Shown here piece by piece: positions 1 through 15,223 of a stretch of 64,000 nucleotides of DNA; the first letter of the stretch is position 1; every line of letters begins with the position of its first letter. Source of the stretch: Thermomucor indicae-seudaticae (taxonomy: Eukaryota > Mucoromycota > Mucoromycetes > Mucorales > Lichtheimiaceae); assembly GCA_000787465.1 (NCBI GenBank), contig JSYX01000047.1:1-64000 (forward strand), read 5' to 3'. The notes below the pieces were generated by a model that searched no databases, was not told where the DNA came from, and saw nothing but the letters and a program-made list of their open reading frames with translations. The position numbers were made by a program, and so were the translations under genes.

Positions 1-129
1 TAGTAACAACAGCGAAATGAAAATCCAGTATTTCATATGCCAAAAAAGGAAAACGAAAGCTCGGATTACGTGTCCGAGCATGAATTTCGTCGTACCTGAA
101 TTTTGTTCCTTTACTCCTTCTATAAGCTC

Positions 130-1218
130 ATGGAATTCCCGGATCTCGGCAAACATTGCACTTTTGATGGTTGTGCTCAGCTAGGTGAGCATTGTTGGCT
201 ACAGAGCCCTTAGTATGTATTGCTTTGGTTAAACATGTAGTTTGCCTTCATAGATTTCCTTCCGTATACATGTTACCACTGCAAGAAGATCTTTTGGTGA
301 GTGACTGGATGGAATCCGTCAGGCAGTAGCTCATTGCAGTTAACAGCTTCTTTCAAATAGTCAAGAGCATTTTAAACTAGATGATCACCGGTGTCCAGGC
401 CTCAATGACCCTTCGCTAGATGTTCGGTACAGAATCTGAAAGAGAGTGTGCCAACAGGGACAGATTCTAAAACTTGCGATGTTAGGGTATCAGTATGTCC
501 AATTTGCGAACAGCCTGTGCCGGGTCCGCGGGATGAGGATCCCAATATCCGAGTACGTAGCGAGCCTGGGGAACACGCATGGTGATCTTCGTGGGTTGAG
601 AGAAATTAACTTGCCATGATCGTAGGTTAATCGACATATCCAGAACAATTGCCCCAAGCCAAACAAGCCGTCCAATACATGTCGCTTACGTGGCTGCCAG
701 GCAAAATTGCTTGTTCCCATGGAATGTTCTGACTGTCGGCAAGCGTTCTGCGTAAAGCATCGATTACCAATCGATCATCAGTGTCAGGGACCACCAACCA
801 AAAATCAAAACAGAAGACCTGTAGCGTCCACTTCTTCGTCTAGTCAGTCAAAAACTTTATCGAACTTTGCGCAGTCAATGAAAAAGGGGTTGCATGTCGC
901 TGGTAAATCAGGATCAGATAACGAGCGGTATGTAACACACATATACAGAACCTCTCTAGCATCTCTACTAAGCTAATTCTTTTTACCATAGGCAACGAAT
1001 AGAGCGCGCAGAAAAAGCTGATCGGAGGAGGCAAGAGATGGCTCGTTTACAAGAAAAAGCAAAACGAGGGGTAAGAACTGTGGAGATACAAGGCAGTAAC
1101 AGCTTTTCTGATTGTTTTCTTGCGTATATAGTGTTTAACCGAAGAGGAACAGGTCCGTCTCTCTACCCTAATGTCTTTAGAAGACAAACAAGACAAGAAC
1201 AACTGCATTGTTTCATAA
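130..1218 (+). CDS. AN1-type zinc-finger protein (ZFAND2/AIRAP-like) with CaaX end
   Basis: Seven exons fit: 130-184, 254-296, 361-426, 486-552, 626-927, 992-1070 and 1132-1218, giving about 232 residues. The protein opens MEFPDLGKHC, the characteristic start of ZFAND2/Cuz1 proteins. It carries two AN1 fingers. The first has HC..DGC, TCYHCKKIFC and HRC. The second has TCRLRGC, ECSDC, FCVKHR and DHQC. A CPIC knuckle and a charged, probably helical stretch lie between or after them. The protein ends CIVS, a canonical CaaX box, so prenylation is expected. Family members link the proteasome and Cdc48 to stressed or mistranslocated proteins, and the animal membrane form AIRAPL is also prenylated. 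The 59-base intron 427-485 removes an apparent frame break between the fingers. Family assignment is strong; membrane attachment is inferred from the last four residues. Confidence 0.88.
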
Positions 1219-1872
1219 TACCTTACACATTAGTATCTGATATCATACATAGACTGTAACTTACATTTAGTTAGCCTCCCGGCAAAGGAACTTAATAGTA
1301 TACTACCATAACCATGCGTTTCGTTGTGTGAACGGCATCTACAGTAGTTTAGATGGTAATGTATAATGATTTATCCAGAACATGACATCTGTTGAGGAAG
1401 TTCTGTGTTGTAACGTTTGCCACAGACTATGATTCCGTGGACCACGGAAGAGCTCCTTTTCTGGATTTAACATGTTAATTCCTGTCACATCCTTTGCTAG
1501 CGCCATCTGTATGTCTGCAATATTTGGACTTGAGAAGACCATGCAACGACTTTCAGATAAAGCTGGATCTTGACAGAGGTTATGGTTTCAGACGATCGAA
1601 AGTCATTTCGTCATAAAAGCGCAGGCTGGACACAGTTTGCAGCGAATTTTCTGCATCAGGGTTTCATTAAATGAAACAAAAGAAATGTCGGGAAACCGTT
1701 GTGAGCGGCCATGCCAAGCTCCAATTAAAAGAGTAATATCGCGTTTATCCTATTATGTAGGCAATTCTACTGGATAAAACTGTATCCAGTCATGATATCT
1801 GTATATTTGTGTATCATTTAAGTAGATCCATGTGCCAACATGGAGATGGATGAGTACTAGAGAGAATGAATA

Positions 1873-2042
1873 CTGGCCTACCCGCGCGATATATCGCTAT
1901 TTGATAAATCGATCTACCGATCAACCTCTTCAATCACGGATTTGCTTTTTTCGGGCGTATGTCCACTTGATACAACGATATTATTGATATAACGATCGCC
2001 TTTTCTCGCCACGGACCCTATCGCTATATTGCGCGGGTACTG
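1873..2042. mobile_element. Short TA-flanked inverted-repeat element (MITE-like)
   Basis: The left end contains TACCCGCGCGATATA. The complement of the right end reads CAGTACCCGCGCAATATA. TA dinucleotides flank both ends (1871-1872 and 2043-2044). The 170-base interior has no coding capacity. The right terminus matches the CAGTACCCGC ends of the elements at 3050 and 41278, so the three probably belong to one Tc1/mariner-type family. The left terminus is altered to CTGGCC. Confidence 0.5.
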
Positions 2043-3049
2043 TAGGTACTTCACGGAGATATCCGCCTCAGCGCGAATAAATATGGGATCACATAGACTG
2101 GTCATAGACAAAAAAGTATTCTCGAGAAATGACATTATCTTTCTATGCAAGGGGATCGGTAAAAGCGAGTAGGGCTGTTGATGAATGTCAATAAGCTGTC
2201 AATGGTAAACAAAAAGGATAGAGCACCGATACAGTGCATTTAGTGACGGAAGCTATTTGAGGTTGAACATAAAAATCGTAACTAATGCTGGATGCCTATA
2301 AGTTTAAGTATAAATTTCTTTTTTAAACAGGAACAGTCTTTTAATACTGGCCAGTAAAAGAGTATATACCAGCAAAAGGACGATAGATCGGACTGAATTA
2401 TTGTGCTCCCATCAATAAAAGCTTGACAATGCATACAGTATAGTAATTGGGCCTATACCGGTCTCTATCCATGCAAAAGATGTGGAAAGTTCCAAAAGTC
2501 TAAGGCGAGCACGATATTCGAAATCGGGAGCGGAGAATAATTTCGAAGCTCGAAAAATAAATTCTTGACAGCGCCAAATTCTGACTCCTGGTAACAATAC
2601 CCCTAAAATTCCAGATTATGGGCAAAATTGTCCTTTTTCTACGTGCACGAATTATGTAATATATACACTCGCGCACAAAACGTTGGCGCCAGATTTCTCC
2701 AAAACTTTCCTCCCGAGAGAAGACATCCTACCATAAATACGTCGTACACAATGTTAAGCAACCCCAAAAGAATGGTATTTTGCAAATAAAAATTTCAATG
2801 GATATAACTTACCGGAGTAAAATATTAAACGACGCTCGATTTGGGATACTGTTGAAAGCACTCCCCGGGGCACGGATAGAGCTGTCTATGAGCAATCTTG
2901 AATATTTGTCACTCTATTTTGTACCACTGTGATACATCAAGAATGCGCAACACGTCGAAAAGCAAAACGCATTTAATTAATGAATGCAGTTTTCTCTTTG
3001 CATTGAATCAAGGATACAGAGAAAGACTTAGTTAAAAAGTTGACCGCTA

Positions 3050-3606
3050 CAGTACCCGCTCGCTGTAGCGATCACCCCGGGAAAACCAAAAGTGATCACT
3101 GCACAAAATTATGACTACGTGAAGCAATCAGTAGTTGTAACATATCATATTCCAATTGTTTCCACAGGCTTCACAAGAGAAAGCATGCTTCTAGAATGAT
3201 CCGTAATTATCATGGATGAACGTTTTGCTCGTTTCCAGAGAACGTTGAGGACGAGGATGGGATAGCACTTTAACAACTATTTTTAGACATATAAACGGGC
3301 CCTTCAGGTTGTCTTCATGTTCGTTTCAGTGTTCACTTCAATGTTCCGATTGATTACTAAGGGAGATCAAAGAAGCAGTATCTCAGTCAGCGAAAAGAAA
3401 GCAACTCAGCGACGCCAACGAGGAGACCAACGAGGCAAAGCGGTTCCATTTCAGCAATCGACAGAAGCTGGCTATCTGTTATCAGCGTTTGATAATGCAT
3501 CTGAACATTGATCAGTATATAAAACTAGTGATATTTCTCTGCTTACCAAAATGGAGAATGGTGGAAGTGATCACTACATAATTATCACTACAGCGAGCGG
3601 TTACTG
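3050..3606. mobile_element. Non-autonomous pogo/Tc1-mariner-like element
   Basis: Both ends are inverted repeats starting CAGTA with the core CCGCTCGCTGTAG, and TA dinucleotides flank the element at 3048-3049 and 3607-3608. About 25 of the first 26 terminal bases match. The right repeat carries a small internal duplication of TCACTACA. Inside, in the frame running through about 3350-3540, a short stretch reads RKQLSDA and later SNRQKLAICYQRL, which resembles the first DNA-binding helix region of pogo/Tigger transposases. No catalytic DDE part remains, so this looks like an internal-deletion derivative. The superfamily call rests on the TA target, the CAGT ends and that fragment. Confidence 0.6.
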
Positions 3607-4424
3607 TATATCAAAACGGAACTGGAGATGAGATTATACGACAAATATACCTTTTTTCCAGGTTGGTACATGGATGCAGAGCTGTAGATGTACAGCAAAC
3701 ATAACTTGGGTGCGGGAAATAGCTTTTCCCTTACGATATACTGCATATTTGCGGACGCTACTTGGGTTTTAGATGTGGAACATCCCGAATTACAGCATTC
3801 AAGTAGTTCGGATGGGTGGGAAAAAACCGATATTGCAAGAAGTGTTCTGCAAATAGCGTTCCCCGAAGACTCAATGCAGAAACAGGGGTCGCTGTGCACT
3901 TACTCTATGTTGCTACCGATCTGCTATTACTAACAGTCCGGTCGGCACTAAAGACCGGGCGGCAGACGACACTAATCCACGAAAATATGGCTCTTTCCTT
4001 GCTGTAGTTTCTGTACGTGAGACTTATTTTCCAGCATGAAGATAAAACTAAAAACTCATGCCACAATGAACGTGACCAAACGATATCAATGTCACTCTAT
4101 AGAGAGCTACTGGTATTTGAATTAAAGTCTGGAGCACTAAAGGAACTCCAAAGTATCAAAACTTCTGTTCCGCTTCTATCGAATATGATTATTGCATGCA
4201 TGCAAAGTAGCACAAGACCATTCGTTCTTGTCGTTTGTTTGCCTGGTTCGCGCTGGAAATCAGACAGGAAACGATGAAAAAACTCAAGTCATTCTTCCCT
4301 TTCAGCTCGCTCGTATTCTACAAGCAAAAAGAATGACAACTTATCCGACAGCCAAACGAAAAGATTATGAAGGGATCGTTGTCTTGGGTGATATTGCACT
4401 TTATTCAAAACAATAAGATACTAC

Positions 4425-5107
4425 TTAGTTCTACAAGACGCGGTTAATGCATTGCCTCCCTTCTTCCTTTTTTCAAAGAAGTAAGACTTACTCTCGCGAA
4501 GCGGAATCTTGGAGGTGGAGTACGGATGCGGCGGTCCTCACGCGAGCGAACACGGACAACTCTGGCGTGAATGGCGCAGGAGACGCAGTAATGAAGCTTA
4601 ACGTAGAGCTTGGGAATGGCGTATTCTACAGCCGAGCGACATAATGTTAAACCAATGCAACTTCAGCGTTGTTTTAATACTGGCCACCAGATAGACAGAC
4701 CTTCATAGACAGAAGCTTCTTGAAGATCACGGACAGCAGCAGCTTCAACCATGTTGCGAACATTAAAACGCTTAATGGCCTTGTCCTGCAATGTGCTTTG
4801 GTTACCACAGAAATTACACATGCTGCATTAGCGAACTGCATTAAAGTACCTTGGGCACGCAGCGAGAGCAGTTAATGCAGCGGACAAACTTGGTGTGGCC
4901 ACGGCCGTGCTTGTTACGTCCGTTGTTTCTTCTCTTGCACGTCTACATGATTGTACCGAATTTCTGTAAGTGCCATCTGTCGTGCCGGCATCCTTAACAT
5001 CTCCGTCGATCCATTTTATATCATGTGCCAAAAGCCCCACATACATAAAATGCATGTGGATGGATAACGAAGAGCTATGGATGGATTTCGCGTCGCAACG
5101 TTACCAT
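4425..5107 (-). CDS. RPS26: Small ribosomal subunit protein eS26
   Basis: Conserved eS26 blocks appear in order: [45 protein letters not shown], then [19 protein letters not shown] and TPPPRFR. The zinc-binding cysteines (C..C and CVSC) are present. The protein sits at the mRNA exit channel of the 40S subunit. The exon model is 5107-5105, 4942-4850, 4785-4701, 4625-4492 and 4430-4425, about 106 residues, slightly short for the family (about 115-119). The start is an ATG followed directly by a GTAACG donor, so exon 1 would be the start codon alone. The last exon would be six bases after a strong GTAAGT donor. The middle exons are certain and both terminal exons are inferred. If the last intron is not used, the frame stops at 4447. 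Confidence 0.85.
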
Positions 5108-5285
5108 GATGGATGGTGCCTACGATGTGCAGTATCACGAAGAGGGAGACCATTCATTTCCTTGCAGCATTTCCCAAGAACTGTAAGTTCGAACTCAGAC
5201 ATATAAAAGCATTTTTTAGAATGACCACAGTTAATGACATTGCTACGGCTTTACAAGATGAGGTACAGTTAAGGGAACTAGGGAA

Positions 5286-9237
<3,952 letters not shown>

Positions 9238-9298
9238 GGAAAATGTTAAAAATGTTCGTTACGGAATTGCTGGGACAAGGAGTTTTTAAAATTTCCCA

Positions 9299-10170
9299 AT
9301 GACGTCGGTGGAGCCTTTGAAGTCGGATCTCGAAAAGCTTGAGGAACATCAATTGGCTAAAAGGTTCCTTTGTTTCATATGTTTTCTATTGCTGTTAAAA
9401 CGTATTTCTGATTGTCTTCAAGTCGCCAAAGCTAGGGCTTGGGCATTCGAGTTGAGCCTCTACGCGATACTGAAAAATAGTTATGCCAATCGATGGGTGG
9501 AATTACGGATCCTCCTATTGGTGTATTGGAGCGTTATGGGCACCATGTCAAGTTTCCTGAATCTTCGTTCCGTTTCCGTTATCGGGTTCGCATCTTGCGC
9601 CTGCCGAGGACCAATCGCAAGCTTGACGGAATCAGCTAATTCTTGTTCAGCTTTTGCTTGTTTCTCTATCAGCCAAAGGATTTGCTTCGTGTCATCCCAA
9701 GGATCATTCTTCCAGGGCGAAATGGGCATCTGCCAAGTTTCCAGTGACTATAATACCAATGAATATGATGCGTAGACGAATCTTAGGTTTGGGTGATTAT
9801 GTTATCTCGGTCTCTGTAGTAGTCAGATCGACGTTATCAGGTTTGGACGATGGTCCGAGCTTGAGGAACCAGAAGTTTGCAAAGCCATATCCACTGCGAT
9901 ACCGTTGGGACAGGATTTTATAATGACGCCGACATGACCTCACGCGGTGAGTGTTCAGGCTTTGAAGAAGCCGGCTGCAATGCGTGACAATGGCGGTTAC
10001 GGTTTCACATGTACAGGAAACGGGTCTTCTGGATTGAGCCGTTCTACCACCTCGAAATCGTTAGATGAGAGATTCCTTCGCAGCGCAGAAGAAGGGAGAA
10101 TACTTGGCGAAGACTTCGATGGTATATTGATCATCATGGGAATCCAATGGTGTGGATGGGTATCTTTCTA
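9299..10170. other. Unresolved locus with coding signals on both strands
   Basis: I could not build one convincing gene here. On the plus strand an ATG at 9300 begins MTSVEPLKSDLEKLEEHQLAK, 63 bases from the divergent helicase start. A strong intron (GTGAGT donor at 9947, TACAG acceptor at 10016) leads to a serine-rich exon ending at 10168-10170, where TAA overlaps an AATAAA signal. On the minus strand a segment from 9729 to about 9540 reads with clean codon bias (IEKQAKAEQELADSVKL, TETERRFRKLD) after a good acceptor. Either strand could carry a real multi-exon gene, or this is a decaying gene. No domain was recognised. Confidence 0.3.
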
Positions 10171-11019
10171 ATAAAGAGTGAGTGGAACCTGATCCAGAAC
10201 AGGTCACTTTTACAATATGCATCTTTTAATGGACATCATCCTGGAACTTGTGTGACATTTGCCTCATGATATCTAAGACCGGTCTGAAAGGCCTTAAATC
10301 CAACTAACACGCATTATATCCGTTCGACAGCGTACGGATCATACCGACAATATGTAGGGAAGTTGAAAACCGCTGATGCTTGCAGAGATTTATGGTGCAG
10401 TTAGAAATCTCAGGTCTGATTTTATGTAAAAAGCGAATTCTCAAGTGAATATGGCTGATGGTATGTAGAATATGCCATCCTTTGTTTCTGCAATAGAAGC
10501 ATGCAAAAGTCAAGATTGCAGCTCCTTCCGTTTATCATTCCTTTCATGCAGCAACCGAAAAGGAAATGCCTGCAGTCCAGATATTTCCAGGATCGTCCAA
10601 AAGCCTTTATTCCCATTGACATTAGGCGATCACCAACTGAAACAGATATTTGGTACGTGAACCACATTTAGGATGGGAAGTTTTGACTAGATTTGGGAGG
10701 AAGAGCCAACTAACGGCCTGTGGAAATGTTGTAAATTCATGCACCATACAAAACGGTAGTTCCCATGTCTCGGATGTCTGCGCGTTTCCCGAATATCGCA
10801 ACCGCATGGACTTTGCCGATCATTGTGAAACGAACTTACTGTTGCCTAGGAGTCGCTTCTTCAAGACCTAGGCTATGGAGACCGATATTGTGTCAGATGA
10901 CGAATTACTGTAGATATTAACCTGCATAAACTTGATCAGACCATACAAGAAGGTACAATAACAGCGTATTGGCCCTCAGAGACTGTTTTGTTTTTCTGTA
11001 ATTCAGGTTACACACAGAT
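10171..11019. other. Intergenic, no supported gene
   Basis: Only short open frames on both strands, none with a recognisable domain or a consistent splice model. Minus-strand stretches around 10420-10640 have some coding flavour but remain unassigned. Confidence 0.4.
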
Positions 11020-11358
11020 CTAATTGTCAATGCGGACTTGGTCCTTGCGCGCAACAGCCATAGCCAGAAACAACCCAAAACCGGCATCAAGCACGTATAT
11101 GGGGAGATCTTCATTTGGTACACTTGTCCCCTCTTTCCCCCAATCACCCCTGAGCGTAAAATATTTTATCTTGTCCGCTGTCTCCTTTACGCGTTTTCCT
11201 TCTATCCTTCCCTTTACAATAACGTTTTTCATTCTCTCGTTTTCAGTTGGCAAACAAACGGTTTCATTGTAGAGTTCTGCTACTTGAGGATAAGTCAATT
11301 CATACCTTGAAACAGTAGAGCGCAGTTCGATGTTGCCTGCAATAGATCGGTTATCCAA
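11020..11358 (-). CDS. Hypothetical 112-residue protein overlapping the RasGEF start
   Basis: An uninterrupted minus-strand frame of 112 codons starts MDNRSIAGNIELR and ends VRIDN. Composition is protein-like (charged middle, hydrophobic VLDAGFGLFLAMAVA near the end). No family was recognised. Its start codon overlaps the start of the divergent Ras exchange factor by 29 bases. That is unusual for two real fungal genes, so one of the two starts may be wrong or this frame may be spurious. Confidence 0.3.
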   Translation of the reverse strand: MDNRSIAGNIELRSTVSRYELTYPQVAELYNETVCLPTENERMKNVIVKGRIEGKRVKETADKIKYFTLRGDWGKEGTSVPNEDLPIYVLDAGFGLFLAMAVARKDQVRIDN

Positions 11359-14300
11359 GCAGCGTGAGACACCGCTACAGGGTACAGAAATCCGAGATAC
11401 TCAAAATGCGCCAAAGGAACCTAAAATAGCGTCAAACAAGACAATGAGGGCTTCCAGTTATACAATTAAAGCACTAAAAAGCAGCCATCTAAAGACCTTA
11501 TTCAGCGGTCATCGTACGCTGAAAGACGACAATTCACGGACAGAGTCAATAGGCAGCAGCGCGAAATCCGGAACCCGAAGCCGCAACCTCAAAGAGATCT
11601 TCCAATTACCATCTAGCAGCACGAGTATCCCTGCCGAAAGTCACCCGGAATTGTCTTCCAAACGACGTAGCGGCAGTAGCAGAAGCAGTGGTGACAGCAG
11701 CAGCTTATGGACCAATGACACGGCCATTGACATTAAAAAAAGGAGAGAGGTAAGCTTTTCGCACTGCGCACTATGCGTTAGCTTATTACTTGCTTGCCAC
11801 CCAACGTAGTCTTTGGTATAACTTTGTCTTCCTTTTTTTCGCTAGCCAAACGTAGACACGGGTTCTGATGGAACGAGTGTTCTAGTAGTAAAAGAGCCGT
11901 CTCCTCCCGTACCTCCTCCGAAAGACTATCGTGCATCTTCCAGCATCCAGCAAATAGCGCCAACAGTATCCTCCTCAGCTCCTGTGAAGGAGGAAGATAC
12001 GCCGTCTCCAAGGGACCAGCGCCGCGAACGTCAACGCTCCTCAATACAGACGCTCGTGTCACCTTCAGCTCGGAAGACAAACATTCGGGTTGCACAAGAA
12101 TCGTCATTGGATAAAGATCTCGATATAGGCGCGTTCTCAACGAGCGAGTTTAAAAGTGTTCGCGAAGTTCACACTTGCTCAATCCCGTTGCAATCACCAA
12201 TCGCAGAAGACGACACAGCACATCCATACAATGACGGCCATGCTACCACGGAGGAGGTTGTTGCCGATTTATATAAGGTCTCCAAGAATACTTTGACGCA
12301 ATCAAGGGAGAATGTAGAATCGAATTTTGGAATTGACCCGTGCTTTTCTTTCGAACAGTCCTTATCCCCAACTCCGGGTGCATCTGCGTCATCTTCCGGA
12401 CTATCCGTAGCCGATGGAGCTGCCAGGGGCCTTCATTCGGATAGTAGTCAGGCTTCTGCAGGCTTCCTGAGTTCTGATCGACATCAGGTTTCTTCACCAA
12501 AGTCTTCGCCGCCTACGGACTTCAGAAGCCGACATACACAGCCCACGACACCGCTTCCTCCAGCACCCAGCGTCAGCAAAGAGCTATTGCCTGCACCTCT
12601 TACGCTTCCCTTGGGGCAGCACAGCAGCTATAACAACCAAAAGGAACTTAAAACACGCGCTCTGGATACACTGGTCTCCATTCATACCGAGCATGCTGAA
12701 CCGACCTTTGTTTCGTCTAATGATAATATCCACAACTTGCGTTGCAGTCAAAAACTATCAAAGCATAGTTTGCTTTCTGTTCGCAACAACGAGCGGTTAA
12801 AACACTATCGGTCAGAAAGCGACCTTAAGCGGTTACAAAATCTCTGTGTACCGAGCATGCAAGAAAGTAACCATGAGAGCGAATACACATATGGATCCCG
12901 TTCACTGCAGCGAACCAATAGCACAAGTAAATACGTCCATGGTTCTCACGGGCATCGGTTAGAGAAGAAGTCGCCTCAGCGCCCGTTGTCGAAAGAGACG
13001 TCTGAGCAAAGGTAAAGAAACTGGCGAGCATTCAAAAGAAGTAGAACTCAATATTGCTCACAAACTACAAGCGGAATGATAGGCTTTCTTAAAACCCTAA
13101 AGCGAATTCCGTCTTCACTGTCTCTGCACAAGTACAATCCTGACGACGAGGTATAGGGGAAACGGACATAACATATCAAGTCTGGCCATCTAACTTGAAT
13201 TGCAAAGAACTGCCATGACGCAAGACCAGACATGGAGGCTTATTGTAAGCTGAAACCTTTGCTACTGCACAGGAACACTCGTTGACACCTTTCTTCAGCT
13301 TGTGCCCGCAAACGTGGAGAAGGAACTATATTACGCCTGTCAGAGGATGGACATGACGTCCTAGTCATGGAGATGGTATCGGGGAAGCTTCAGGTTGTGG
13401 CAGGAACGGCTGAGAAGCTTTTTCTCAAGCTTGCAGACGAGACTGCCCAAGGTATGTCCTGGGTAATCATTCTTTTTGTTCGAGATGCTCATATTGAAGA
13501 ACTTAGACTTGGATTATGTCGATACATATATCATGTGTCACTCGTGCTTCACATCGTCTGTTGATTTATTGGAAGATCTAATGGCTCGCTTCCACCTTGA
13601 TGCATTAGGTGGAGAACAAGAATACTTTAAAAAGTGGCAGCGATGTATACAAGTGAAGTATGTGTGAGGTCGATGAATGCCGAATATGTGCGCCTATTGT
13701 CTGACATTTTGTCAGGATTTTGAATGTTATTTTACGATGGATCAAGCTGCAGTACCAAGATTTTGCAAGAACGCCTATCCTCTTGACGCGGTTGGAAGCA
13801 TTCTTGGATGGTGATCTCAGAAGAGCAGGTTTCAGCACAGAAGCAGACATGATTCAAGAAGCATTAGAACTGCAAGTATGTATTGATGCATATGTATTGT
13901 TCGTCTATAGAAGTTATATAACCGTCATGTGCTCAACAGATGGCGCGATATGCTCGAAAACGACACTCGCTGGTCGCCTTGACATGCCATTCGCTTGCGT
14001 CCTTTGGCAGCAATGGCAGCACCAGCACCTTGTCTTCCTGTTCGCCGCCGACACCATCTTCACTAGGTTCTCTTCACTTTCAACGCAATCCATCACCGGG
14101 TCCTAGTCTATTCTCACTGATGTCCTCAGCCAGTTCACCTCCTAGTTCGCCAACAGTGTCATCTGTTGGACCATGCTCAACGACGCTGTCATCAACGTCC
14201 ATCCTTTTGACTATAGACGTAAGAGACATCGCCCGATACTTAACGCTCGCCGACTTTTACATTTTCAAATGCATCACAACCTACGATTATTTATCCGGGC

Positions 14301-15135
14301 ATTATAACCGGCATCTCTGCAGTACTAAAAAGCCTGATGCGAATGCAAATCATGATGAATATAACTATATCCAGCTGATGACAAAGCGCGCCAATATGGT
14401 ATTATACTCTGTAGCTTCTAAAAGATGCGAAACTCATGAATGTTCTTATAGTTGAGTCACTGGGTTGGACACGAGTTACGATCGATCAAAGTGCTAAAGC
14501 AGCGGCGCAACGGTTTACGCAAATGGATCGAAATTGCCAAGGTAGACTAGAAGGTTGAAATTCTTGATCTCATAAAGTCTTATGTTTTGTTTCGGTCAAA
14601 GCTGTGTCTCGAATGGAACAATTTTCACACCAGCATGGTTATTACCATGGGTTTAGCAAGTACATCCGTTCAGAAGCTTACCGAAGCCTGGCATGGCCTT
14701 TCTAGCCGAGACCTGAATACCTTCGAAGCTCTCCAAAGAAATTTGGATTTGGGCAGCAATATGTGTGCGTATCGACAAGCGTTTCGGAAGAAAGCCAAGG
14801 CACCTGCTGTCCCTTTCCTGCCAGTGGTTCTGAAAGACCTGACGTTTTACATGGATGGTAACCAGACTCTATTGAGTTCTTCCTTTGGTCAACCACCGTT
14901 GATCAATTTTGCGAAGTTTCGTTCTTTGACGAAGTTTGTGACCAACATTATCAATTACACCAACGAAAACTACTGGTTCGCAGGCGACCTGGAACATTTA
15001 GCATTCTTTCCCGGTCATGGTTACCGGCCCTTTCGCGCGGCAGGACCGTTGGATCGTGTGGCAGAAACCGTAGAGCATCGGCTTCGTGCTCTTGCGGAAT
15101 GCTATGAAGACCCGCATTGTAAATATAGCATCTAG
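11330..15135 (+). CDS. Ras guanine-nucleotide exchange factor (REM plus CDC25 domains)
   Basis: Ten exons join in frame (11330-11749, 11846-13011, 13072-13150, 13208-13244, 13299-13451, 13507-13657, 13716-13875, 13940-14398, 14452-14541, 14602-15135), about 1082 residues. The first half is serine-rich and low-complexity with PPVPPPK. The REM domain begins near KLFLKLADET and continues with FTSSVDLLEDLMARF and WIKLQYQDF. The catalytic CDC25 domain shows ARYLTLADFYIF, LSHWVGHEL, FHTSMVITMGLAS, PAVPFLPVVLKDLTF and GQPPLINFAKFR. It should load GTP on a Ras-family GTPase at a membrane. A serine-rich insert separates the REM and catalytic domains. No SH3 domain is visible. It could serve the Cdc25, Ste6 or Bud5 role; the sequence alone does not say which. 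Confidence 0.9.
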
Positions 15136-15223
15136 AAGCAACAAATTTTCTAAATAGCCTCCCTTTTTTATCTTGTTCAATCTTGTTAAAAGAAACACGA
15201 TAAGCGATTACACACTGTTACAT

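Larger units (their letters stand above)
1219..4424. other. Gene-free region with inverted-repeat elements
   Basis: About 3.2 kb without a gene I can support. It holds two TA-flanked inverted-repeat elements, listed separately at 1873-2042 and 3050-3606. A 15-base word, TTTTAATACTGGCCA, occurs at 2339-2353 and again at 4672-4686 inside an eS26 intron. Short open frames around 3690-4000 and 4020-4410 have no recognisable domain and may be decayed mobile DNA. Confidence 0.5.

Noticed and set aside
427..485. Apparent frame break between the two AN1 fingers, suggesting a pseudogene
   Set aside because: A 59-base intron with a GTACAG donor and TTAG acceptor restores the frame and joins DVR to VSVCPIC.
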